From a candidate division CSSED10-310 bacterium (GTDB taxonomy: Bacteria; CSSED10-310), in contig JAFGEQ010000005.1 in NCBI GenBank assembly GCA_016931515.1, positions 62,001 to 126,000 on the forward strand: a stretch of 64,000 nt of DNA. Reading direction: 5' to 3'. The position numbers and the translations under genes were made by a program. Positions 44,541 through 53,360 of the stretch are shown one piece after another; the first letter of the stretch is position 1; every line of letters begins with the position of its first letter. The notes below the pieces were generated by a model. That model did no database searches and had not been told where the DNA came from. It saw only the letters and a list, made by a program, of their open reading frames with translations.

Positions 44541-45644
44541 TCACCGTATTTTCAATGCGGTCGCTGCAAATAGCGCCAACAGAGCGGCAACGATCCAGAG
44601 GCGGATAACGACTTTTGTTTCTGCAAGACCTCGATATTGGAGAGAATGGTGAAGCGGTGCTCTGAAGAAAAAACGTTTGCCTCTCGGAACATAGATGTAT
44701 TTTGTTAAAAAAACTGTTGCTGCTTCGGCAACAAAAACACCGCCCGCGATGACGAATAGAAATTCCTGTTTGATCAGGATGGCTATGGTACCGAGTAGAC
44801 CACCCAACGCAAGAGAACCGGTATCACCCATGAATATCTGGGCCGGATATGCATTGTACCATAGGAAGCCGATACCGGATCCGATCATCGCGGCACAGAA
44901 TATCAGGATTTCTCCGCTTCCGGGCATATAATCGAAGAGCAGATATTGGGCCAGTACCGTATTGCCGATGACGTAAGAAAAAGCGCCGAAGACGCCTGCT
45001 ACGAAGAAGGATGGTACGATGGCAAGGCCATCAAGACCATCGGCGAGATTGACTGAATTGGAGATGGCGACGACAACGAATATAATAAAAAGACCATATG
45101 CATAATCCATATCCGCTATTGGGTTTTTAAAGAAGGGAACAAACAGTTTAGTCGCGATATTCATCGGGACGGGCGAGAGGTCCGGATGGAGATAAATCAG
45201 GCTGAGTAAAATTCCGAAACCAACCTGACTGAGTATTTTTTTCTTTTCGCTGAGACCCGCTTTGGATTTATGTTTAAGTTTTAAGTAATCGTCGAGGGCG
45301 CCGATGCATCCGAACCAGATTGCGGCGGACAGAAGCAGTTGGATGAAGCGATTGCTGAGATCACACCACAGAAGAGTGGAGGAGATGATGGTTGCGAGTA
45401 TGAGAATTCCACCCATAGTGGGTGTTCCTGATTTTGACTGAACATTAACCAAGCCGAATCCCCATGCGAGATCTGTGGATCCGCATTTTTTTAGCCATCG
45501 GATCAGTGGGGGGCCGAAGAACAGCGCCATGATGAAAGCTGTCAATGCGGCGAGAATAGCCCGGAATGTAATATAACTGAATAATCGAAGCCAGGAGAGG
45601 GAATCGAAATTAGCATTCAGCCAGGTTGTCAGGCTATAAAGCAT
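44541..45644 (-). CDS. mraY: Phospho-N-acetylmuramoyl-pentapeptide-transferase
   Basis: Makes lipid I by joining UDP-MurNAc-pentapeptide to undecaprenyl phosphate. A polytopic membrane protein of 367 residues with about 10 hydrophobic segments. SGTPTMGGILIL (about residues 71-82), NSVNLADGLDGLA (about 196-208), FMGDTGSLALGG and APLHHSLQ near the end are MraY signatures. It is separate from the murG-murJ-murC group 30 kb away. It overlaps the HEAT protein gene by 11 bp, so it lies in the same operon. Confidence 0.96.
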   Translation of the reverse strand: MLYSLTTWLNANFDSLSWLRLFSYITFRAILAALTAFIMALFFGPPLIRWLKKCGSTDLAWGFGLVNVQSKSGTPTMGGILILATIISSTLLWCDLSNRFIQLLLSAAIWFGCIGALDDYLKLKHKSKAGLSEKKKILSQVGFGILLSLIYLHPDLSPVPMNIATKLFVPFFKNPIADMDYAYGLFIIFVVVAISNSVNLADGLDGLAIVPSFFVAGVFGAFSYVIGNTVLAQYLLFDYMPGSGEILIFCAAMIGSGIGFLWYNAYPAQIFMGDTGSLALGGLLGTIAILIKQEFLFVIAGGVFVAEAATVFLTKYIYVPRGKRFFFRAPLHHSLQYRGLAETKVVIRLWIVAALLALFAATALKIR

Positions 45645-46446
45645 GGTAGGTTATCCCGTCTTCGGGTACGGATGGAGTGTTATCCGAGCCGGTAAGCTGT
45701 TTAAATGTGCGACGAATCGGGAATGTCGGGATAAACTCCGTGCAGGTTAAATCCATTCCCATCAGGAGCGATTTGATCCGGTCGCCGGGGTAGCGAAGCC
45801 TTCGAGCGGCACGCACGAATGCATCCAGTGCCGCTTCCCTCACTTTCCAGATATCCTCCGATAGAGGAATTTCGAGAGCATGCATCAATTCGGGATTATC
45901 CAGTACAGAACCCAGCGCTCTCAGCAATGCGGCACGAACCTCGAAATTCTTCTCTCGATAAATTCGTTTCGGCCAGAAAATCGGGTATCCAGGTATGCGA
46001 TCGATCGGTTTCCTGTAAATTTTTGCAATCAGACTGGCTGTCATGGAAGCATCCGCAACGCCGTGAAGCGATAACCCAAGGGCACACTCCGTCCTGACTT
46101 CCCAGTAGGGATCATCCAGACCAACAAAAAAGGCCCGTATAACCGTATCCTCAACTGAGTCGAATGTATAAAGTGATATTGCACTGTTCCGTCGTACAAA
46201 TCCGGCTTGTGAACCGTCTGTTAAAAAATTGGTTAAAACTTCCGTGAATTCCGATTTTTTTCCCTCACCGATCAATTTGACTGCTACATTCCGAATTTGC
46301 CAGTTATCATGCTTCAGCATTTCGCGAATCCAATCATCGGTATCGGAGAGCCATTCACCGTTTTTCGCATCTGTCAGCCGTTTTTCAGCAGCTTTCAGAC
46401 GAGCCTTACCATCCAAATTTTTCTTGATGATACTCAGAAAAACCAT
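45634..46446 (-). CDS. HEAT-repeat protein
   Basis: A predicted helical-repeat protein of about 270 residues with HEAT-like repeats (WQIRNVAVKLIGEG, YWEVRTECALGLSLHG, FEVRAALLRALG, WKVREAALDAFVRAAR). Such repeats bind proteins or peptides. No catalytic motif is visible. The frame runs to 46536 and starts there with TTG 12 nt after GH84; I use ATG 46446 because the first 30 residues look unlike a domain, but the TTG may be right. It overlaps mraY by 11 bp. Confidence 0.75.
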   Translation of the reverse strand: MVFLSIIKKNLDGKARLKAAEKRLTDAKNGEWLSDTDDWIREMLKHDNWQIRNVAVKLIGEGKKSEFTEVLTNFLTDGSQAGFVRRNSAISLYTFDSVEDTVIRAFFVGLDDPYWEVRTECALGLSLHGVADASMTASLIAKIYRKPIDRIPGYPIFWPKRIYREKNFEVRAALLRALGSVLDNPELMHALEIPLSEDIWKVREAALDAFVRAARRLRYPGDRIKSLLMGMDLTCTEFIPTFPIRRTFKQLTGSDNTPSVPEDGITYHAL

Positions 46447-46548
46447 TGCCCGGTCACAATCTCCATCAGTATCTCGATTCATGTGCCCAAAACACTCAGC
46501 TGGAATAAGAATGCCCCATGAATTACTCCGATGCAATTAAAAAAGGAA

Positions 46549-47796
46549 TCAGGGAAGTCGAAGCGATCGCAGCAGATCATTGACCGGACTCGACCATCTC
46601 GGGTCCCGGACAGGCAACACGGCAGATCCTCCTTCTCCTCTCTCAAGCCGTTGACACATCCCGATCAGGTAATCAAGATCCCCGAGCAGAGTCCGCACGA
46701 ACGGATACACCTCTATCCATAGATCCTGCAAATGATCAAGGTTGGCATCAGCGCGTAATCTGTTGCGTACTGCTTCCAGGTCCGGGCGTGGTGATACACA
46801 ACGAATAGGATCCCGATAGAAATTCAGCACATTTTCAAGCCGACCGTGCCATTCAGCGGAGATATCGAAAGGAGTATAAAAGTACCCGAACAGGTCTTGC
46901 AGAACAACGAGCGATTCAGAATCGGAAGTAAGATCAATAATTGCTTTTCGGAAAGCCTGGACGGGATCGTAGGCAAGCGGATCGCGGTACCACTCACCCA
47001 GAGTTCTGATTACCATCCGGGAGGCTGTAAAAATCTCTGACGGATTGACCATCAAACCAGATATGCAATTCGTGAGGGAGGCAGCACGTCCGGTTAATGG
47101 TCCCGGAAAAAATGTTCCTCCCGGTGCATAATCGTCAGCCGGAAAATTATCCCATATTACGGGATTCCGGTCGATGACTTGTCTGACCCATTCAAGATGC
47201 GCCGGTTCGATTGTTTTAGAGATAATGGTTTCCCCTGTCCAGAAAATCCGGCACTCTGATGGTAATCCCGAAATCAGTTTTTTCAGATAAATGATGGCAT
47301 CCGCCCAATTTTTGAGATGCCATCCGCTATATGCCGTGGGGCAGAAAAACCAGGTCACAGAGCGAGTCAGAGGTACATCCAGCATTAAACGATTCAAAAT
47401 TTCCGTGTGTTCTTCCGCATCGGCCCGATCATAAGGAATATCATCCATCAGAAGCGCCAATCCATCCGGTTCTGCGGACGCCAGGTCCGAGAAACGCTGG
47501 CATAGCAGTTCCCGATCTTCCAGAGAAGATGAAAGACCTGGAGACAACGAGAGGATTACCTGTATTGATTTATCTCGGCCTTCTCGACAGATCGATCGAA
47601 ACTCTTCAAGCACGTTGTCAGGATAAGGTTCACGCCAGTTCAGACGGTGATGCAAATCGAACTTGGGGGCTATCATATACGTGTTGAGCCCAGCATTGGC
47701 CAGATCGTTGATCATTGCAAGACGCTGCCGAAAGGACCAACAGCGACCGTAAAAACCTTCTATAACTCCACAATGAAACCGTGATCCCACCATCAT
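46549..47796 (-). CDS. GH84-like O-GlcNAcase/beta-N-acetylglucosaminidase domain protein
   Basis: A 415-residue soluble protein with the catalytic domain of family GH84. CGVIEGFYGRCWSFRQRL (about residues 9-26) is the signature of the NAGidase fold, and LALLMDDIPYD holds the catalytic Asp pair Asp118-Asp119. FPADDYAPG and WDN-type substrate residues follow (VIWDNFPADDYA). No signal peptide, so cytosolic; bacterial GH84 proteins often carry one and have extra domains, which are missing here. It removes GlcNAc from proteins or sugars in known members. Its place between nif3 and the HEAT/mraY genes is unusual. Confidence 0.87.
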   Translation of the reverse strand: MMVGSRFHCGVIEGFYGRCWSFRQRLAMINDLANAGLNTYMIAPKFDLHHRLNWREPYPDNVLEEFRSICREGRDKSIQVILSLSPGLSSSLEDRELLCQRFSDLASAEPDGLALLMDDIPYDRADAEEHTEILNRLMLDVPLTRSVTWFFCPTAYSGWHLKNWADAIIYLKKLISGLPSECRIFWTGETIISKTIEPAHLEWVRQVIDRNPVIWDNFPADDYAPGGTFFPGPLTGRAASLTNCISGLMVNPSEIFTASRMVIRTLGEWYRDPLAYDPVQAFRKAIIDLTSDSESLVVLQDLFGYFYTPFDISAEWHGRLENVLNFYRDPIRCVSPRPDLEAVRNRLRADANLDHLQDLWIEVYPFVRTLLGDLDYLIGMCQRLERGEGGSAVLPVRDPRWSSPVNDLLRSLRLP

Positions 47797-47811
47797 CGTC
47801 TCCGCCTGTTG

Positions 47812-48558
47812 TCATATCATGTTGGGTATATCGACAAAGTTAACCGATAACCCGAAACGATCAGCCAGATATGCCGTTAGAGCCATTGGACCGAAACGCT
47901 CGGAATTGTAATGACCGGTCCGGACCAGACAGAGCCCCAGTTCTTCCGCGATTCGTACAGAGGGTTCCGACACGTCTCCGGTAATCAACGCATCGGCACC
48001 CGCAGCCCGGGCCTTTTCCGCCAGATGCGATGCATCACCTGAAACCACTGCCACAACACTGATCGGTTCGTCCGTCTCACCAAAGATGGAGCAAGCGTCC
48101 GGAAGAAGGTTGTCCATCCGCGCTTTCAAATCGTAGGGTTTAACTGGTTTTGGGAGGTGAGACAGGAATCCGACATCGAAACGGTCGTGAACAGGGAACC
48201 CCAATTTCAAAAGAATTTGGGCATTGTTTCCGATCTCTGAATGAGCGTCGAGAGGTAAATGATAGGCTGCTAGCGTGATATCGTGTGCCAGTAAAATTTT
48301 CAACCGTGCCCGCATCAGACCGGTTATGGCAACCGGACTCGAAAAACTTTTCCAGAATAATCCATGATGGACGATGATCAATTGTGCGTGATCCTCTACC
48401 GCTGCTTCAAACAAAGCTCCTGAAGCTGATACGCCCGTGATGATCCTGCTGACTTTCTCCGATCCCTCCACCTGAATGCCGTTGACGCAGTAGTCATCGA
48501 ATTCCGAGATCCCGAGATATTCGGAAATGGATTGAATAAGGGTTGTGCGCTGAATCAT
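47812..48558 (-). CDS. Nif3-like (YbgI/GTP cyclohydrolase I type 2-like) protein
   Basis: A 248-residue dinuclear-metal protein. NGIQVEGSEKVSRIITGVSAS (about residues 26-46), IVHHGLFWKS (about 62-71) and the AYHLPLDAHSEIGNNA (about 95-110) His ligands, then VVSGDASHLAEKARAAGADALITGDVSEP and RTGHYNSERFG give the Nif3 fold. Function in bacteria is poorly known. It overlaps panC by ATGA and precedes GH84 by 15 bp. Confidence 0.92.
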   Translation of the reverse strand: MIQRTTLIQSISEYLGISEFDDYCVNGIQVEGSEKVSRIITGVSASGALFEAAVEDHAQLIIVHHGLFWKSFSSPVAITGLMRARLKILLAHDITLAAYHLPLDAHSEIGNNAQILLKLGFPVHDRFDVGFLSHLPKPVKPYDLKARMDNLLPDACSIFGETDEPISVVAVVSGDASHLAEKARAAGADALITGDVSEPSVRIAEELGLCLVRTGHYNSERFGPMALTAYLADRFGLSVNFVDIPNMI

Positions 48559-49421
48559 AGAGATGCCTCCCCAGGTTCAAGAAATACATTATCAATCAAT
48601 CGCACTGAATCCAGAAAAACAGCCGTTGCAAGCAGTGCGGGTCGATCCAGATATACGAGTGATTTCAGGGTTGATCGGTCCCGGCAGTCAAGATATTGAA
48701 CGCTGATTTTATCGTATTGTTCCAGCGCCGATCGTGCACCCAACAGTATCTTGCCTACATCCCGTTCGCCATTTCGGACCATGTCCTGTGCTTCCTTCAG
48801 AGCGTGATAAACAACAGGCGCTATTTTTCTTGCCGTTGGTGACAGCCTTATATTGCGACTACTCATGGCCAGTCCGTCAGGTTCCCGGACAGTCGGACAG
48901 ATGACGACCCGGATGGGAAAATCCAAATCTTCCACCATTTTTTTGATCACCAGGACCTGCTGAGCGTCTTTTTGCCCGAAATAGGCGTTGTCTGGTTGGA
49001 CGATGTTAAACAGTTTAGTAACAATCGTTGTTACTCCGTGGAAATGACCCGGCCGATGGCGTCCGCATAATGATTCAGTCAGTACTGATACAGAGACGGT
49101 TGTGAGAGGTTCCGGCGGATACATCACATCGACTGCGGGCGTAAAAATGTAATCGACATTTTCGTTTGAACAGATCGCAAAATCGCGGTCTTCATCACGG
49201 GGATAACTCTCAAAATCCTCACCGGGACCAAACTGAGTGGGATTCACGAACAGGCTGACAACAACACACTCGTTCTCCGTTCGCGCCGCTTTCATCAATG
49301 ACCGGTGACCATCATGTAGAAATCCCATCGTAGGAACGAATCCGACTCGTCCGGATGGCCGGCTGTTCCTGAATGAATGCAGTCGGTTTCTCAAGTCGAT
49401 TTTATCACGCACAATGATCAT
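48555..49421 (-). CDS. panC: Pantoate--beta-alanine ligase
   Basis: Joins pantoate and beta-alanine with ATP in the vitamin B5/CoA pathway. GFVPTMGFLHDGHRSLM (about residues 27-43) is the ATP/HIGH-type signature; FVNPTQFGPGEDFESYPRD and RPGHFHGVTTIVTKLFNIV, then FGQKDAQQ and MSSRN follow. 288 residues is typical. It overlaps panB and nif3 by ATGA. Confidence 0.96.
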   Translation of the reverse strand: MIIVRDKIDLRNRLHSFRNSRPSGRVGFVPTMGFLHDGHRSLMKAARTENECVVVSLFVNPTQFGPGEDFESYPRDEDRDFAICSNENVDYIFTPAVDVMYPPEPLTTVSVSVLTESLCGRHRPGHFHGVTTIVTKLFNIVQPDNAYFGQKDAQQVLVIKKMVEDLDFPIRVVICPTVREPDGLAMSSRNIRLSPTARKIAPVVYHALKEAQDMVRNGERDVGKILLGARSALEQYDKISVQYLDCRDRSTLKSLVYLDRPALLATAVFLDSVRLIDNVFLEPGEASL

Positions 49422-50221
49422 CCCCGGTCATCTCCGTAAATGTGCTCGGAACCGGGATACTGGCGGTTACGTACCTGTTCGCAGTAATGCAGCACTGCGT
49501 CGCCCAGTATGTCAGCTCCATTGCAAAAATGTTTGACGAATTTGGGCTTGAATTCGGGATTAAGGCCGAGAACATCGTGGAGCACAAGAACCTGCCCGTT
49601 AACATCCCGGCCTGCTCCTATTCCGATTGTCGGAATCGAGATCGCTTCAGTCACCAAACGGGCGGTATCCGGTGGCACGCATTCAATCACAATGCTGAAT
49701 ACACCAGCATTTTCAAGCTGTGCAGCTGCATCAATCATGGCAGCCTGGTCATCCCTGTTTCGGCCCTGAACTTTATAACCGCCGAATCGATGAATGGATT
49801 GTGGCGTTAATCCGATATGGCCCATCACAGGGATGCCGTTATCTGTTAGCTGCCGGATCAGGCCAAGTCGATGTGATCCCTCCAGCTTTACGGCGTGAGC
49901 CCCGGCCCGCATTATTGCGACAGCATCCTTCCTGGCCGTTGCTCCACCGATTTGAGCGGAACCGAAAGGCATATCCCCTACTATCAAACATCGGCCGGAC
50001 CCCCTGGCCACCGCCCGTATATGGTGAACCATATCGTCGATGGTTACGGCCAGAGTATCGGCATAACCCAATACAGCGGTGCCGACACTGTCACCAACCA
50101 GAATGATATCCACACCAGCCTGGTCGACGATCCGTGCGAAAGGGGCATCATAGGCAGTGATCATCACTATCGGGATTGCTCTATCATGGTTGAGAATGGC
50201 TGGAACCGTGACACGCTTCAT
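49418..50221 (-). CDS. panB: 3-methyl-2-oxobutanoate hydroxymethyltransferase
   Basis: First committed step of pantothenate synthesis, using methylene-tetrahydrofolate. MITAYDAPFARIVDQAG (about residues 20-36), LVGDSVG, DMPFGSAQ, KLEGSHR, PVMGHIGLTPQS and ECVPPDTAR are family motifs. Length 267 is normal. Its ATG overlaps the folK stop and its stop overlaps panC, so it sits in a folate/pantothenate operon, which fits its folate cofactor. Confidence 0.96.
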   Translation of the reverse strand: MKRVTVPAILNHDRAIPIVMITAYDAPFARIVDQAGVDIILVGDSVGTAVLGYADTLAVTIDDMVHHIRAVARGSGRCLIVGDMPFGSAQIGGATARKDAVAIMRAGAHAVKLEGSHRLGLIRQLTDNGIPVMGHIGLTPQSIHRFGGYKVQGRNRDDQAAMIDAAAQLENAGVFSIVIECVPPDTARLVTEAISIPTIGIGAGRDVNGQVLVLHDVLGLNPEFKPKFVKHFCNGADILGDAVLHYCEQVRNRQYPGSEHIYGDDRG

Positions 50222-50721
50222 GGCTTATCTCCTGAATTTCCCGGAATTGGCCTGACGATTAGCGAATCCGTCAAGCAATCGAGATGTTTTTTCATGGTAT
50301 AACCGGTTAACGGATGCAATTCATTTGGAGCAATCGTGCACATGGGAGCCAGAACAAATCGTCGCATATGAAGCCATGGATGAGGAATGGTCAGTTGCTT
50401 TGAAATCCGGATCCGATTGCGCCAAAGCAAAATATCCAGATCCAGAATCCGAGGACCCCATGTCACGTCGCGAACTCGTCCCGCCAGTTGTTCAAGAATC
50501 TGGCAGGCTTTCAGAAATTCCATCGGCTCCATTCGTGTTCGAAGCAGTACAATTCCATTTACAAACCAGTCCTGGGTCACGCCACCAAATGGTTCGGTCT
50601 GGAACCATGGCGACATCGCCATGAGTTGCGTTTCACCGAATTGCTGAAGATGATCCACCGCTTTCCGGCATTGCATCAACGGATCGTTCATGTTTGAACC
50701 GATACCCACAAAAACATCATT
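50218..50721 (-). CDS. folK: 2-amino-4-hydroxy-6-hydroxymethyldihydropteridine pyrophosphokinase
   Basis: Makes the pyrophosphate ester used by FolP (62988) in folate synthesis. VFVGIGSNMNDPLMQC (about residues 4-19) and GPRILDLDILLW (family signature RxLDLDIL) are clear, with IPHPWLHMRRFVLAP after. ATG 50721 with GAGGG at good spacing is chosen over the ATG at 50754 (167 aa). It overlaps panB by ATGA and heads the long minus-strand operon. Confidence 0.94.
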   Translation of the reverse strand, partial: NDVFVGIGSNMNDPLMQCRKAVDHLQQFGETQLMAMSPWFQTEPFGGVTQDWFVNGIVLLRTRMEPMEFLKACQILEQLAGRVRDVTWGPRILDLDILLWRNRIRISKQLTIPHPWLHMRRFVLAPMCTIAPNELHPLTGYTMKKHLDCLTDSLIVRPIPGNSGDKP

Positions 50722-50859
50722 CATTTGAGTCCCTCGTCCAAGCGACTGTATCACTTCAGAGAAAGATTGGCCAGATTGAATCGTGGGATTGGATATGGTA
50801 CTGATGGTCGGCAGGAATTGAATTCCATCAATATCACCAACTTTCAGTGAGGATCGATT

Positions 50860-51711
50860 ATGGAAGTAAAAGTTGCAGTAATAGGAGGCAGTGGCCTATA
50901 TGAGATTCCCGGAATGACCCTGCTGGACACCATCTGGAGAGATACACCGTTTGGGAAACCATCAGATGCAGTCACGATACTCGATTTGAACGGAATTCCA
51001 GTTGCATTTCTACCGCGACATGGGCGAGGTCATCGGGTCAATCCGACGTATGTCAATTCCAGAGCGAATCTATATCTGCTGAAAACGTTAGGTGTAAAAT
51101 TCGTGATTTCAATCAGCGCGGTCGGCAGTTTGAAAGAGACCATCGCACCTCGTGATTTCTTGATCCCCGACCAGATTATCGATCGGACGAAAAGCCGGGC
51201 GAACAGTTTCTTCGACCCTTATGCAGTCCACGTCCTTTTTGCTGAGCCGTTCTGTAGCGGACTTTCGGATATTCTGGCGGAAACGGGGCGGGAAATAGGT
51301 GTTACAGTCCATCAGGGTGGTACATATGTTTGCATGGAAGGTCCGTTGTTCTCCACTCGTGCAGAAAGTGAAATGCACCGTTCTTGGGGTGCATCGGTGA
51401 TTGGAATGACCGCATTGCCCGAGGCCAAGCTGGCCCGTGAAGCCGAGATGTGCTATGCGACTGTGGCTCTGGTAACGGATTATGATGTCTGGAAACAGGA
51501 CGACGTCGTCGATATCGATCAGATTTTGACCAACATTCGTGAAAACACGGATCACGTCAAGGAATTGGTACGGAGAACCGTACCGAAATTAAACCTGGAC
51601 CTCGATTGTGAGTGTCATTCAGCATTGAAAGGGGCGCTGATAACCGATCCGTCCTTGATTCCGGAGGAAACCCGTCAGGTGTGGGGTCCCCTGATGGGGA
51701 AATACCTGTAA
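50860..51711 (+). CDS. mtnP: S-methyl-5'-thioadenosine phosphorylase-like
   Basis: Phosphorolysis of methylthioadenosine or a purine nucleoside. The GGSGLYEIPGM (about residues 8-18) phosphate loop, FLPRHGRGHRVNPTYVNSRANLYLL, SAVGSLKE, GTYVCMEGPLFSTRAESEM and the VIGMTALPEAKLAREAEMCY box are the family blocks; LVTDYDVW follows. MTA versus purine nucleoside cannot be separated with certainty by eye, but the DYDVW and the substrate loop fit MtnP. GAGGAT precedes the ATG. Divergent from folK; convergent with DUF3467. Confidence 0.9.
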   Translation: MEVKVAVIGGSGLYEIPGMTLLDTIWRDTPFGKPSDAVTILDLNGIPVAFLPRHGRGHRVNPTYVNSRANLYLLKTLGVKFVISISAVGSLKETIAPRDFLIPDQIIDRTKSRANSFFDPYAVHVLFAEPFCSGLSDILAETGREIGVTVHQGGTYVCMEGPLFSTRAESEMHRSWGASVIGMTALPEAKLAREAEMCYATVALVTDYDVWKQDDVVDIDQILTNIRENTDHVKELVRRTVPKLNLDLDCECHSALKGALITDPSLIPEETRQVWGPLMGKYL

Positions 51712-51745
51712 ACGAGTAGGGCCCATGATGGGACGAAACTCGCCG

Positions 51746-52063
51746 TTATTGAGCGATTTCAGGTCCCATCGTACCTCCTCCGGTCGGAGGTTGTGGGAGC
51801 TTGATTTCTCCGAATTTACTCTCATAATTCCGAAGGTTATGCGACAGGGCCATCAGAAGTTGCTTGGCTGTGCGAGGATTCATCACAATCCGGCTCCCTA
51901 TCCGGATGAATTCACTGGCCGGCAGAATCATACCGAAATCGATGATTAACTCGGTTTCAGAACTCAGTACTGTAGCAATGTTGGAGTAGATTCCTCCTTC
52001 GTCTTTCGGATCAATCTTCATTTTCAATTGGCGGGGTTGAGGTTGATTTCGTGTGCTCATCAT
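51746..52063 (-). CDS. DUF3467 family protein
   Basis: A 105-residue soluble protein. GIYSNIATVLSSETELIIDFG (about residues 24-44) and RIVMNPRTAKQLLMAL (about 57-72) are the DUF3467 core. Function is unknown. AAGGAG precedes the ATG, and a second ATG follows at once. It follows the radical SAM gene by 28 bp, so it is the third gene of an operon. Confidence 0.87.
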   Translation of the reverse strand: MMSTRNQPQPRQLKMKIDPKDEGGIYSNIATVLSSETELIIDFGMILPASEFIRIGSRIVMNPRTAKQLLMALSHNLRNYESKFGEIKLPQPPTGGGTMGPEIAQ

Positions 52064-52091
52064 TGTCTCCTTTATTTTGAGTTGTAGTACA

Positions 52092-53360
52092 TCACTGACT
52101 GCTCGATTTTAGCCGTGCCGCCAGTTTGGCCCGATATAGTTCCCGATAGAGAGATAGTCTGGACCATCCGGCAGGAAGATATACCAATTGGCTGGGGCGG
52201 ATATACTCATCCCAGGAACGAATCAAAAACCGCCCGCCGGACTGAGCGGTTTGAAATAACTGGCTGCCCGGCAATGGTGCCGCGGGCTCGAAGCGGATTT
52301 TGCAGTTCCGAAGACTCAATGCGTATCTGACTGTGTCACGGAAGTCCTGCAGGCTTTCCGTCGGTACACCCATTGAGAATACGGCTTCAGGAAAAATCCC
52401 GGTGGATTTAAGATTCGAGATCAGATCACGGGCATGATCCAGATTTTCATTGGTACCGAGCACTTTTTGAAGTCTCGGAATGCCTGTTCCCAAACCGAAA
52501 ATTATCCGAGTACAGCCTGCCGCGGCCATCTCCCGGCACAACTCGATTGAAACCTGACTGATCCGGGCAGTGCAACTGAATGTTACCGGGAGCGATCCGA
52601 TTTCGCTGCAAATCTCCCGGACATGCTCGGCGTCCATCGTAAAATTCTCATCGAAGAACTCAATGTGTTGTATCGCGTGATCCTTGTAAAGCGCTCGAAT
52701 AGTATGGCCGACCCGTTTTGCTGAATGGGAGCGGATTGGCACACCGGCACGGAATTTAAGTGGGCAGTGGCTGCAGTGGAAGGGGCATCCTCTGTGAGTC
52801 AGCAGATGACCGACCGGAACCGATCCGTTACCATAAAACAGACGATAAGGGACATCCGGGAGATCGTCGAGGTTCTCGAATAAGCATTTACCTTGATTGA
52901 ATATCAATCCGCCTTCCGGATTGCGATGGACAAGACCGGGGGTTCCGAACGGGTCGAGCGCCAGTTGTTCGAGCAGTAGTTTGAACTGCATTTCACCCTC
53001 GCCAGTAATCACTGCATCCACAGCGGGTTCAGACAAGGCATGATTGGGATTATTGGACGCCTCAACTCCTCCGAAAACTATAAAACAATTAGGCGCAACA
53101 CTCCGGATTGTACGGGCAAACCCGTGACACAGGGTCATTGTATTGATGAAAGTCTGAAATCCTGCGCAATCGGGTTGCCATTCGCGTAGTGTCCGCTCAA
53201 GCGTTTGCTGCAAGTTCTGCCCCCAAAGCACTCGTATATCTGCATCGGCAGCATTCGCTACGGATGCAATACAAGCCAGACCCAGGGGAAGAACAGGGAA
53301 CGGGGGTTGAAGAGAGCCACGGGGTATGGGATCAAGCAGTAAAATACGCGGACGCGTCAC
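52092..53360 (-). CDS. B12-binding radical SAM protein
   Basis: A 422-residue protein. Residues about 1-130 are a cobalamin-binding-like domain (ILLLDPIPRGS, CAGFQTFINTM, VFGGVEASNNP, DAVITGEGE). The radical SAM motif HRGCPFHCSHC has Cys192, 196 and 199. AVFSMGVPTESLQDFRDTV is a conserved core block. The GTG start overlaps the AsnB-like stop (GTGA). Likely a methyltransferase or bond-forming enzyme; the substrate is unknown. It has the composition of class B relatives, but the His of B12 binding (DxHxxG) is not obvious. Confidence 0.87.
   Translation of the reverse strand: MTRPRILLLDPIPRGSLQPPFPVLPLGLACIASVANAADADIRVLWGQNLQQTLERTLREWQPDCAGFQTFINTMTLCHGFARTIRSVAPNCFIVFGGVEASNNPNHALSEPAVDAVITGEGEMQFKLLLEQLALDPFGTPGLVHRNPEGGLIFNQGKCLFENLDDLPDVPYRLFYGNGSVPVGHLLTHRGCPFHCSHCPLKFRAGVPIRSHSAKRVGHTIRALYKDHAIQHIEFFDENFTMDAEHVREICSEIGSLPVTFSCTARISQVSIELCREMAAAGCTRIIFGLGTGIPRLQKVLGTNENLDHARDLISNLKSTGIFPEAVFSMGVPTESLQDFRDTVRYALSLRNCKIRFEPAAPLPGSQLFQTAQSGGRFLIRSWDEYIRPSQLVYLPAGWSRLSLYRELYRAKLAARLKSSSQ

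Noticed and set aside
51712-51745. Terminator between mtnP and DUF3467
   Set aside because: A short hairpin (CGAGT/ACTCG) exists but no U-run follows, so it cannot be claimed.
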